A stretch of 64,000 nt of DNA from Meghimatium bilineatum (taxonomy: Eukaryota; Mollusca; Gastropoda; Stylommatophora; Philomycidae), in the NCBI GenBank assembly GCA_034231615.1, contig CM067311.1:19906173-19970172 (forward strand). Reading direction: 5' to 3'. The notes beneath the pieces are model-generated. The model did not search any database. It saw only the letters and a list, made by a program, of their open reading frames with translations, and was not told the origin of the DNA. Made by a program: the position numbers and the translations under genes. Positions 53,180-64,000 of the stretch are shown here, piece after piece (positions within the stretch are counted from its first letter, which is position 1; the number at the start of each line of letters is the position of its first letter).

Positions 53180-54742
53180 TTAGGTCTTGCTGTTTAGTAT
53201 GTCAAAACTCAGTGTTTTCTGGCATATTACTCACAAATTGGGTGTACTGCAGCTTACTACACCAGAATTTGTAGTCTGGACACACGCATTTGGTGTATTC
53301 CAGCTTACTACGTTAGAACTCGGTGTTTTCTGGCATATTACTGACAAATTCATTGTATTGAAGCTTACTACACTAGAATTGATTGTATTCTGGCCTATTA
53401 CACATGACTTCGTTGTTTTGCAGATTGATACGTAAGAACACTGGCGTATTACACACAAATTAGGTCTTGCTGTTTAGTATGTCAAAAGTCAGTGTTCTAT
53501 GGCATATTACTCACAAATTGGGTGTACTGCAGCTTACTACACCAGAATTTGTATGGACACACGCATTTGGTGTATTCAAGCTTAATACGTTAGAATTCGG
53601 TGTTTTCTGGCATATTACTCACAAATTGGGTGTACTGCAGCTTACTACACCAGAATTTGTAGTCTGGACACACGCAATTGGTGTATTCCAGCTTACTACG
53701 TTAGAACTCGGTGTTTTCTGGCATATTACTCACAAATTCATTGTACTGCAGCTTACTACACCAGAATTTGTAGTCTGGACACACGCATTTGGTGTATTCC
53801 AGCTTACTACGTTAGAACTCGGTGTTTTCTGGCATATTACTCACAAATTCATTGTACTGAAGCTTAGTACACTAGAATTGAGTGTATTCTGGCCTATTAT
53901 ACATGATTCTGTTGTATTGCAGCATAATACGTCAGAATACTGGCGTATTACACACAAATTAGGTCTTACTGTTTAGTACGTCAAAACTCAGTGTTCTATG
54001 GCATATTACTCACAAATTGGGCGTACTGCAGCTTACTACACCAGAATTTGTAGTCTGGACACACGCATTTGGTGTATTCAAGCTTAATACGTTAGAACTC
54101 GGTGTTTTCTGGCATATTATTAAAAAATTGGGTGTACTGCAGCTTACTACACCAGAATTTGTAGTCTGGACACACGCAATTGGTGTATTCCAGCTTACTA
54201 CGTTAGAACTCGGTGTTTTCTGGCATATTACTCACAAATTCAGTGTACTGAAGCTTACAACACTAGAATTGAGTGTATTCTGGCATATTACACATGACTT
54301 CGTTGTTTTGCAGCTTAATACGTAAGAACACTGGCGTATTGCACACAAATTAGGTCTCTTGCTGTTTAGTACGTCAAAACTCAGTGTTCTGTGGAATATT
54401 ACTCACAAATTGGGTGTACTGCAGCTTACTACACCAGAATTTGTAGTCTGGACACACGCATTTGGTGTATTCCAGCTTACTACGTTAGAACTCGGTGTTT
54501 TCTGGCATATTACTCACAAATTGGGTGTACTGCAGCTTACTACACCAGAATTTGTAGTCTGGACACACGCAATTGGTGTATTCCAGCTTTCTACGTTAGA
54601 ACTCGGTGTTTTCTGGCATATTACTCACAAATTCATTGTACTGAAGCTTACTACACTAGAATTGAGTGTATTCTGGCCTATTATACATGATTCTGTTGTA
54701 TTGCAGCATAATACGTCAGAGTACTGGCGTATTACACACAGA
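53180..54742 (+). repeat. Right-flank entry segment
   Basis: Units of 280, 499, 393 and 391 bp. The 499-bp unit joins the 3-bp-deleted A (near 53550), an ordinary A-B, a C/A hybrid and D2. Its C has TGAAGCTTAGTACAC (near 53861), seen also near 58247 and 59182. The first ATTATTAAAAAATTGGG copy lies near 54116. Confidence 0.8.
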
Positions 54743-56237
54743 TTAGGTCTTGCTGTTTAGTATGTCAAAAGTCAGTGTTCTATGGCATATTACTCACAAA
54801 TTGGGTGTACTGCAGCTTACTACACCAGAATTTGTAGTCTGGACACACGCATTTGGTGTATTCAAGCTTAATACGTAAGAACACTGGCGTATTGCACACA
54901 AATTAGGTCTCTTGCTGTTTAGTACGTCAAAACTTAGTGTTCTGTGGAATATTACTCACAAATTGGTGTACTGCAGCTTACTACACCAGAATTTGTAGTC
55001 TGGACACACGCATTTGGTGTATTCCAGCTTACTACGTAAAAACTCAGTGTTCTATGGAATATTACTCACAAATTGGGTGTACTGCAGCTTACTACACCAG
55101 AATTTGTAGTCTGGACACACGCATTTGGTGTAGTCCAGCTTACTACGTTAGAACTCGGAGTTTTCTGGCATATTACTCACAAATTCATTGTACTGCAGCT
55201 TACTACACCAGAATTTGTAGTCTGGACACACGCATTTGGTGTAGTCCAGCTTACTACGTTAGGACTCGGAGTTTTCTGGCATATTACTCACAAATTCATT
55301 GTACTGAAGCTTACTACACTAGAATTGATTGTATTCTGGCCTATTATACATGATTCTGTTGTATTGCAGCATAATACGTCAGAATACTGGCGTATTACAC
55401 ACAAATTAGGTCTTGCTGTTTAGTACGTCAAAACGCAGTGTTCTATGGCATATTACTCACAAATTGGGTGTACTGCAGCTTACTACACCAGAATTTGTAG
55501 TCTGGACACACGCATTTGGTGTATTCAAGCTTAATACGTAAGAACACTGGCGTATTGCACACAAATTAGGTCTCTTGCTGTTTAGTACGTCAAAACTTAG
55601 TGTTCTGTGGAATATTACTCACAAATTGGTGTACTGCAGCTTACTACACCAGAATTTGTAGTCTGGACACACGCATTTGGTGTATTCCAGCTTACTACGT
55701 TAGACCTCGGTGTTTTCTGGCATATTACTGACAAATTCATTGTACTGAAGCTTACTACACTAGAATTGATTGTATTCTGGCCTATTACACATGACTTCGT
55801 TGTTTTGCAGATTGATACGTAAGAACACTGGCTTATTACACACAAATTAGGTCTTGCTGTTTAGTATGTCAAAAGTCAGTGTTCTATGACATATTACTCA
55901 CAAATTGGGTGTACTGCAGCTTACTACACCAGAATTTGTAGTCTGGACACACGCATTTGGTGTATTCAAGCTTAATACGTTAGAACTCGGTGTTTTCTGG
56001 CATATTATTAAAAAATTGGGTGTACTGCAGCTTACTACACCAGAATTTGTAGTCTGGACACACGCAATTGGTGTATTCCAGCTTACTACGTTAGAACTCG
56101 GTGTTTTCTGGCATATTACTCACAAATTCATTGTACTGAAGCTTACAACACTAGAATTGAGTGTATTCTGGCATATTACACATGATTCTGTTGTATTGCA
56201 GCATAATACGTCAGAGTACTGGCGTATTACACACAAA
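54743..56237 (+). repeat. Right-flank super-repeat, short copy (1495 bp)
   Basis: Units 162, 501, 162, 279, 391. The first four match the starts of the next two super-repeats. The last joins an X-type C (CATATTACACATGATT near 56169) directly to D2, which is a local recombinant. GGCTTATTACAC near 55830 and CAAAACGCAGTG near 55428 are markers shared with the later copies. Confidence 0.86.
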
Positions 56238-59200
56238 TTAGGTCTTGCTGTTTAGTATGTCAAAAGTCAGTGTTCTATGGCATATTACTCACAAATTGGG
56301 TGTACTGCAGCTTACTACACCAGAATTTGTAGTCTGGACACACGCATTTGGTGTATTCAAGCTTAATACGTAAGAACACTGGCGTATTGCACACAAATTA
56401 GGTCTCTTGCTGTTTAGTACGTCAAAACTTAGTGTTCTGTGGAATATTACTCACAAATTGGTGTACTGCAGCTTACTACACCAGAATTTGTAGTCTGGAC
56501 ACACGCATTTGGTGTATTCCAGCTTACTACGTAAAAACTCAGTGTTCTATGGAATATTACTCACAAATTGGGTGTACTGCAGCTTACTACACCAGAATTT
56601 GTAGTCTGGACACACGCATTTGGTGTAGTCCAGCTTACTACGTTAGAACTCGGAGTTTTCTGGCATATTACTCACAAATTCATTGTACTGCAGCTTACTA
56701 CACCAGAATTTGTAGTCTGGACACACGCATTTGGTGTAGTCCAGCTTACTACGTTAGGACTCGGAGTTTTCTGGCATATTACTCACAAATTCATTGTACT
56801 GAAGCTTACTACACTAGAATTGATTGTATTCTGGCCTATTATACATGATTCTGTTGTATTGCAGCATAATACGTCAGAATACTGGCGTATTACACACAAA
56901 TTAGGTCTTGCTGTTTAGTACGTCAAAACGCAGTGTTCTATGGCATATTACTCACAAATTGGGTGTACTGCAGCTTACTACACCAGAATTTGTAGTCTGG
57001 ACACACGCATTTGGTGTATTCAAGCTTAATACGTAAGAACACTGGCGTATTGCACACAAATTAGGTCTCTTGCTGTTTAGTACGTCAAAACTTAGTGTTC
57101 TGTGGAATATTACTCACAAATTGGTGTACTGCAGCTTACTACACCAGAATTTGTAGTCTGGACACACGCATTTGGTGTATTCCAGCTTACTACGTTAGAA
57201 CTCGGTGTTTTCTGGCATATTACTGACAAATTCATTGTACTGAAGCTTACTACACTAGAATTGATTGTATTCTGGCCTATTACACATGACTTCGTTGTTT
57301 TGCAGATTGATACGTAAGAACACTGGCTTATTACACACAAATTAGGTCTTGCTGTTTAGTATGTCAAAAGTCAGTGTTCTATGACATATTACTCACAAAT
57401 TGGGTGTACTGCAGCTTACTACACCAGAATTTGTAGTCTGGACACACGCATTTGGTGTATTCAAGCTTAATACGTTAGAACTCGGTGTTTTCTGGCATAT
57501 TATTAAAAAATTGGGTGTACTGCAGCTTACTACACCAGAATTTGTAGTCTGGACACACGCAATTGGTGTATTCCAGCTTACTACGTTAGAACTCGGTGTT
57601 TTCTGGCATATTACTCACAAATTCATTGTACTGAAGCTTACAACACTAGAATTGAGTGTATTCTGGCATATTACACATGACTTCGTTGTTTTGCAGCTTA
57701 ATACGTAAGAACACTGGCGTATTGCACACAAATTAGGTCTCTTCCTGTTTACTACGTCAAAACTCAGTGTTCTGTGGAATATTACTCACAAATTGGGTGT
57801 ACTGCAGCTTACTACACCAGAATTTGTAGTCTGGACACACGCATTTGGTGTATTCCAGCTTACTACGTTAGAACTCGGTGTTTTCTGGCATATTACTCAC
57901 AAATTGGGTGTACTGCAGCTTACTACACCAGAATTTGTATGGACACACGCATTTGGTGTATTCAAGCTTAATACGTTAGAATTCGGTGTTTTCTGGCATA
58001 TTACTCACAAATTGGGTGTACTGCAGCTTACTACACCAGAATTTGTATGGACACACGCATTTGGTGTATTCAAGCTTAATACGTTAGAATTCGGTGTTTT
58101 CTGGCATATTACTCACAAATTGGGTGTACTGCAGCTTACTACACCAGAATTTGTAGTCTGGACACACGCAATTGGTGTATTCCAGCTTACTACGTTAGAA
58201 CTCGGTGTTTTCTGGCATATTACTCACAAATTCATTGTACTGAAGCTTAGTACACTAGAATTGAGTGTATTCTGGCCTATTATACATGATTCTGTTGTAT
58301 TGCAGCATAATACGTCAGAATACTGGCGTATTACACACAAATTAGGTCTTGCTGTTTAGTACGTCAAAACTCAGTGTTCTATGGCATATTACTCACAAAT
58401 TGGGCGTACTGCAGCTTACTACACCAGAATTTGTAGTCTGGACACACGCATTTGGTGTATTCAAGCTTAATACGTAAGAACACTGGCGTATTGCACACAA
58501 ATTAGGTCTCTTGCTGTTTAGTACGTCAAAACTTAGTGTTCTGTGGAATATTACTCACAAATTGGTGTACTGCAGCTTACTACACCAGAATTTGTAGTCT
58601 GGACACACGCATTTGGTGTATTCCAGCTTACTACGTTAGAACTCGGTGTTTTCTGGCATATTACTGACAAATTCATTGTACTGAAGCTTACTACACTAGA
58701 ATTGATTGTATTCTGGCCTATTACACATGACTTCGTTGTTTTGCAGATTGATACGTAAGAACACTGGCGTATTACACACAAATTAGGTCTTGCTGTTTAG
58801 TATGTCAAAAGTCAGTGTTCTATGGCATATTACTCACAAATTGGGTGTACTGCAGCTTACTACACCAGAATTTGTATGGACACACGCATTTGGTGTATTC
58901 AAGCTTAATACGTTAGAATTCGGTGTTTTCTGGCATATTACTCACAAATTGGGTGTACTGCAGCTTACTACACCAGAATTTGTAGTCTGGACACACGCAA
59001 TTGGTGTATTCCAGCTTACTACGTTAGAACTCGGTGTTTTCTGGCATATTACTCACAAATTCATTGTACTGCAGCTTACTACACCAGAATTTGTAGTCTG
59101 GACACACGCATTTGGTGTATTCCAGCTTACTACGTTAGAACTCGGTGTTTTCTGGCATATTACTCACAAATTCATTGTACTGAAGCTTAGTACACTAGAA

Positions 59201-59673
59201 TTGAGTGTATTCTGGCATATTACACATGACTTCGTTGTTTTGCAGCTTAATACGTAAGAACACTGGCGTATTGCACACAAATTAGGTCTCTTGCTGTTTA
59301 GTACGTCAAAACTCAGTGTTCTGTGGAATATTACTCACAAATTGGGTGTACTGCAGCTTACTACACCAGAATTTGTAGTCTGGACACACGCATTTGGTGT
59401 ATTCCAGCTTACTACGTTAGAACTCGGTGTTTTCTGGCATATTACTCACAAATTGGGTGTACTGCAGCTTACTACACCAGAATTTGTAGTCTGGACACAC
59501 GCAATTGGTGTATTCCAGCTTTCTACGTTAGAACTCGGTGTTTTCTGGCATATTACTCACAAATTCATTGTACTGAAGCTTACAACACTAGAATTGAGTG
59601 TATTCTGGCCTATTCACATGATTCTGTTGTATTGCAGCATAATACGTCAGAGTACTGGCGTATTACACACAAA
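56238..59673 (+). repeat. Right-flank super-repeat (3436 bp)
   Basis: Units 162, 501, 162, 279, 393, 607, 162, 279, 501, 390. The 607-bp unit has a tandem pair of deleted-A/X-B modules (near 57937 and 58050), so the array grew by one 108-bp A-B step there. Its E reads CTTCCTGTTTACTACG near 57741. The last unit's C has lost one base (CCTATTCACATG near 59609). Confidence 0.87.
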
Positions 59674-62600
59674 TTAGGTCTTGCTGTTTAGTATGTCAAA
59701 AGTCAGTGTTCTATGGCATATTACTCACAAATTGGGTGTACTGCAGCTTACTACACCAGAATTTGTAGTCTGGACACACGCATTTGGTGTATTCAAGCTT
59801 AATACGTAAGAACACTGGCGTATTGCACACAAATTAGGTCTCTTGCTGTTTAGTACGTCAAAACTTAGTGTTCTGTGGAATATTACTCACAAATTGGTGT
59901 ACTGCAGCTTACTACACCAGAATTTGTAGTCTGGACACACGCATTTGGTGTATTCCAGCTTACTACGTAAAAACTCAGTGTTCTATGGAATATTACTCAC
60001 AAATTGGGTGTACTGCAGCTTACTACACCAGAATTTGTAGTCTGGACACACGCATTTGGTGTAGTCCAGCTTACTACGTTAGAACTCGGAGTTTTCTGGC
60101 ATATTACTCACAAATTCATTGTACTGCAGCTTACTACACCAGAATTTGTAGTCTGGACACACGCATTTGGTGTAGTCCAGCTTACTACGTTAGGACTCGG
60201 AGTTTTCTGGCATATTACTCACAAATTCATTGTACTGAAGCTTACTACACTAGAATTGATTGTATTCTGGCCTATTATACATGATTCTGTTGTATTGCAG
60301 CATAATACGTCAGAATACTGGCGTATTACACACAAATTAGGTCTTGCTGTTTAGTACGTCAAAACGCAGTGTTCTATGGCATATTACTCACAAATTGGGT
60401 GTACTGCAGCTTACTACACCAGAATTTGTAGTCTGGACACACGCATTTGGTGTATTCAAGCTTAATACGTAAGAACACTGGCGTATTGCACACAAATTAG
60501 GTCTCTTGCTGTTTAGTACGTCAAAACTTAGTGTTCTGTGGAATATTACTCACAAATTGGTGTACTGCAGCTTACTACACCAGAATTTGTAGTCTGGACA
60601 CACGCATTTGGTGTATTCCAGCTTACTACGTTAGAACTCGGTGTTTTCTGGCATATTACTGACAAATTCATTGTACTGAAGCTTACTACACTAGAATTGA
60701 TTGTATTCTGGCCTATTACACATGACTTCGTTGTTTTGCAGATTGATACGTAAGAACACTGGCTTATTACACACAAATTAGGTCTTGCTGTTTAGTATGT
60801 CAAAAGTAAGTGTTCTATGACATATTACTCACAAATTGGGTGTACTGCAGCTTACTACACCAGAATTTGTAGTCTGGACACACGCATTTGGTGTATTCAA
60901 GCTTAATACGTTAGAACTCGGTGTTTTCTGGCATATTATTAAAAAATTGGGTGTACTGCAGCTTACTACACCAGAATTTGTAGTCTGGACACACGCAATT
61001 GGTGTATTCCAGCTTACTACGTTAGAACTCGGTGTTTTCTGGCATATTAATCACAAATTCATTGTACTGAAGCTTACAACACTAGAATTGAGTGTATTCT
61101 GGCATATTACACATGACTTCGTTGTTTTGCAGCTTAATACGTAAGAACACTGGCGTATTGCACACAAATTAGGTCTCTTGCTGTTTACTACGTCAAAACT
61201 CAGTGTTCTGTGGAATATTACTCACAAATTGGGTGTACTGCAGCTTACTACACCAGAATTTGTAGTCTGGACACACGCATTTGGTGTATTCCAGCTTACT
61301 ACGTTAGAACTCGGTGTTTTCTGGCATATTACTCACAAATTGGGTGTACTGCAGCTTACTACACCAGAATTTGTAGTCTGGACACACGCAATTGGTGTAT
61401 TCCAGCTTTCTACGTTAGAACTCGGTGTTTTCTGGCATATTACTCACAAATTCATTGTACTGAAGCTTACTACACTAGAATTGAGTGTATTCTGGCCTAT
61501 TATACATGATTCTGTTGTATTGCAGCATAATACGTCAGAGTACTGGCGTATTACACACAAATTAGGTCTTGCTGTTTAGTATGTCAAAAGTCAGTGTTCT
61601 ATGGCATATTACTCACAAATTGGGTGTACTGCAGCTTACTACACCAGAATTTGTAGTCTGGAAACACGCATTTGGTGTATTCAAGCTTAATACGTAAGAA
61701 CACTGGCGTATTGCACACAAATTAGGTCTCTTGCTGTTTAGTACGGCAAAACTTAGTGTTCTGTGGAATATTACTCACAAATTGGGTGTACTGCAGCTTA
61801 CTACACCAGAATTTGTAGTCTGGACACACGCATTTGGTGTATTCCAGCTTCCTACGTTAGAACTCGGTGTTTTCTGGTATATTACTCACAAATTGGGTGT
61901 ACTGCAGCTTACTACACCAGAATTTGTAGTCTGGACACACGCATTTGGTGTATTCCAGCTTACTACGTTAGAACTCGGAGTTTTCTGGCATATTACTGAC
62001 AAATTCATTGTACTGAAGCTTACTACACTAGAATTGATTGTATTCTGGCCTATTACACATGACTTCGTTGTTTTGCAGATTGATACGTAAGAACACTGGC
62101 GTATTACACACAAATTAGGTCTTGCTGTTTAGTATGTCAAAAGTCAGTGTTCTATGACATATTACTCACAAATTGGGTGTACTGCAGCTTACTACACCAG
62201 AATTTGTAGTCTGGACACACGCATTTGGTGTATTCAAGCTTAATACGTTAGAACTCGGTGTTTTCTGGCATATTATTAAAAAATTGGGTGTACTGCAGCT
62301 TACTACACCAGAATTTGTAGTCTGGACACACGCAATTGGTGTATTCCAGCTTACTACGTTAGAACTCGGTGTTTTCTGGCATATTACTCACAAATTCAGT
62401 GTACTGAAGCTTACAACACTAGAATTGAGTGTATTCTGGCATATTACACATGACTTCGTTGTTTTGCAGCTTAATACGTAAGAACACTGGCGTATTGCAC
62501 ACAAATTAGGTCTCTTGCTGTTTAGTACGTCAAAACTCAGTGTTCTGTGGAATATTACTCACAAATTGGGTGTACTGCAGCTTACTACACCAGAATTTGT

Positions 62601-62897
62601 AGTCTGGACACACGCATTTGGTGTATTCCAGCTTACTACGTTAGAACTCGGTGTTTTCTGGCATATTACTCACAAATTGGGTGTACTGCAGCTTACTACA
62701 CCAGAATTTGTAGTCTGGACACACGCAATTGGTGTATTCCAGCTTTCTACGTTAGAACTCGGTGTTTTCTGGCATATTACTCACAAATTCATTGTACTGA
62801 AGCTTACAACACTAGAATTGAGTGTATTCTGGCCTATTCACATGATTCTGTTGTATTGCAGCATAATACGTCAGAGTACTGGCGTATTACACACAAA
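59674..62897 (+). repeat. Right-flank super-repeat (3224 bp)
   Basis: Units 162, 501, 162, 279, 393, 391, 162, 391, 393, 390. The first four match 56238 onward at offset 3436. The last unit (62515-62904) matches 59291 at offset 3224, including the one-base loss in CCTATTCACATG. Private changes include GGCATATTAATCAC near 61042, GGAAACACGC near 61660, TACGGCAAAACTTAG near 61742 and GCTTCCTACG near 61848. Confidence 0.87.
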
Positions 62898-64000
62898 TTA
62901 GGTCTTGCTGTTTAGTATGTCAAAAGTCAGTGTTCTATGGCATATTACTCACAAATTGGGTGTACTGCAGCTTACTACACCAGAATTTGTAGTCTGGACA
63001 CACGCATTTGGTGTATTCAAGCTTAATACGTAAGAACACTGGCGTATTGCACACAAATTAGGTCTCTTGCTGTTTAGTACGTCAAAACTTAGTGTTCTGT
63101 GGAATATTACTCACAAATTGGTGTACTGCAGCTTACTACACCAGAATTTGTAGTCTGGACACACGCATTTGGTGTATTCCAGCTTACTACGTAAAAACTC
63201 AGTGTTCTATTGAATATTACTCACAAATTGGGTGTACTGCAGCTTACTACACCAGAATTTGTAGTCTGGACACACGCATTTGGTGTAGTCCAGCTTACTA
63301 CGTTAGAACTCGGAGTTTTCTGGCATATTACTCACAAATTCATTGTACTGCAGCTTACTACACCAGAATTTGTAGTCTGGACACACGCATTTGGTGTAGT
63401 CCAGCTTACTACGTTAGGACTCGGAGTTTTCTGGCATATTACTCACAAATTCATTGTACTGAAGCTTACTACACTAGAATTGATTGTATTCTGGCCTATT
63501 ATACATGATTCTGTTGTATTGCAGCATAATACGTCAGAATACTGGCGTATTACACACAAATTAGGTCTTGCTGTTTAGTACGTCAAAACGCAGTGTTCTA
63601 TGGCATATTACTCACAAATTGGGTGTACTGCAGCTTACTACACCAGAATTTGTAGTCTGGACACACGCATTTGGTGTATTCAAGCTTAATACGTAAGAAC
63701 ACTGGCGTATTGCACACAAATTAGGTCTCTTGCTGTTTAGTACGTCAAAACTTAGTGTTCTGTGGAATATTACTCACAAATTGGTGTACTGCAGCTTACT
63801 ACACCAGAATTTGTAGTCTGGACACACGCATTTGGTGTATTCCAGCTTACTACGTTAGAACTCGGTGTTTTCTGGCATATTACTGACAAATTCATTGTAC
63901 TGAAGCTTACTACACTAGAATTGATTGTATTCTGGCCTATTACACATGACTTCGTTGTTTTGCAGATTGATACGTAAGAACACTGGCTTATTACACACAA
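62898..64000 (+). repeat. Right-flank super-repeat, truncated by window end
   Basis: Units 162, 501, 162 and the start of a 279-bp unit repeat 59674 onward at offset 3224. A private change is CTATTGAATATT near 63208. The window stops one base before the end of a D1 module bearing GGCTTATTACAC. Confidence 0.87.

Larger units (their letters stand above)
1..64000. repeat. Satellite DNA array, whole window
   Basis: Every stretch I read aligns to one of five related 51- or 60-bp modules in the same orientation, roughly 1,140 modules by length. No unique sequence, inverted segment or inserted mobile element was seen. The window opens 24 bases into an E module and closes one base before the end of a D module, so both ends are internal to a longer array. 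Modules share a scaffold: TT-n-n-TTGTA near the start, GCTTACTAC in the middle, and TTCTGGCATATTAC near the end. Period-scale landmarks are PstI sites (CTGCAG) in A, HindIII sites (AAGCTT) in C and in the X-type B, and SnaBI sites (TACGTA) in D. Long satellite arrays with higher-order structure are known mainly from eukaryotic centromeres and heterochromatin; a centromeric role here is inference. Plasmid, phage or bacterial origin looks very unlikely. Confidence 0.97.
53180..64000 (+). repeat. Right flank zone of the array
   Basis: Outer variants return and core variants vanish. D2 modules lie near 53146 (just before), 53931, 54708, 55371, 56201, 56866, 58308, 59637, 60300, 61526, 62868 and 63531. 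E-module TTG landmarks: 53187, 53467, 53966 (here TTACTG), 54359, 54750, 54912, 55413, 55575, 55854, 56245, 56407, 56908, 57070, 57349, 57742, 58349, 58511, 58790, 59291, 59681, 59843, 60344, 60506, 60785, 61178, 61569, 61731, 62122, 62515, 62905, 63067, 63568 and 63730. The 162-bp unit recurs ten times. A change unique to this side is ATTATTAAAAAATTGGG, five copies. Confidence 0.86.

Noticed and set aside
1-64000. Many 60-170-codon open frames on both strands
   Set aside because: They recur with each repeat unit in several frames at once, including antisense, as expected from low stop density in modules whose lengths are multiples of three.
1-64000. CRISPR array
   Set aside because: There are no unique spacers. 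The 51-60-bp modules are all related to each other and no cas gene is present.
1-64000. CENP-B box
   Set aside because: The TTCG in D (TTCGTTGTTTTGCAG) lacks the downstream CGGG of the consensus, and no other module carries a match.
1-64000. Telomeric, ribosomal or transfer RNA sequence
   Set aside because: No telomere-like short repeat and no cloverleaf or rRNA-like stretch; all sequence is accounted for by modules A-E.
1-64000. Transposon or retroelement origin or insertion
   Set aside because: No terminal repeats, target-site duplications, poly-A tails or element-type proteins were recognised.
1-64000. Tandem protein-repeat gene such as a silk, mucin or surface antigen
   Set aside because: The regular in-frame TAA in D, the frame break in E1, and 1-2-bp indels shared by copies argue against translation; no start region, signal peptide or unique C-terminus exists in the window.

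Overview
The whole 64 kb window is one uninterrupted tandem-repeat (satellite) array. I find no gene, RNA gene, transposon, CRISPR array or unique sequence in it. The first base lies inside one repeat module and the last base lies inside another, so the array continues past both ends. Base composition is about 39-40 % GC by hand count on consensus modules. An array of this size, with higher-order structure, points to a eukaryotic nuclear genome, most plausibly centromeric or other constitutive heterochromatin. I do not recognise the repeat family and cannot name the organism.

The array is built from five related modules of 51 or 60 bp, all diverged from one ancestral monomer and called here A (51), B (60), C (60), D (51) and E (60, or 58 in a two-base-shorter form E1). 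They are arranged as E-A-B-(A-B)n-C-D, giving higher-order repeat (HOR) units of about 282, 393 and 504 bp for n = 0, 1, 2. Over long stretches two linked haplotypes alternate: an X unit (E1...D0) and a Y unit (E0...D1). The clearest case is an 895-bp X+Y dimer repeated head to tail at 15653-17442. Above this are segmental tandem duplications of 0.5 to 3.4 kb and copies displaced by 12.8 and 22.3 kb.

The layout is layered. Left flank (1-10827) and right flank (53180-64000) share a set of variant modules that the centre lacks: a D2 module, a short 162-bp E-A-B/D unit, and an A module with a 3-bp deletion. Two transition zones (10828-14307 and 48657-53179) carry both outer and inner variants. 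The core (14308-48656) has its own variants, and the most derived of these are confined to an inner part (about 21-44 kb) and an innermost part (about 34.9-44.7 kb). This is the pattern expected if newer repeat versions expand in the middle of an array and push older ones outward. It is the observation most worth following up.

Every full-length module except E1 is a multiple of three bases, and one frame reads 17- and 20-residue peptide repeats. This makes many long open frames (up to 287 codons at 32569-33432), but nearly every D module carries an in-frame TAA and E1 breaks the frame. I therefore call no coding sequence. There are no genes here whose joint function could be described.
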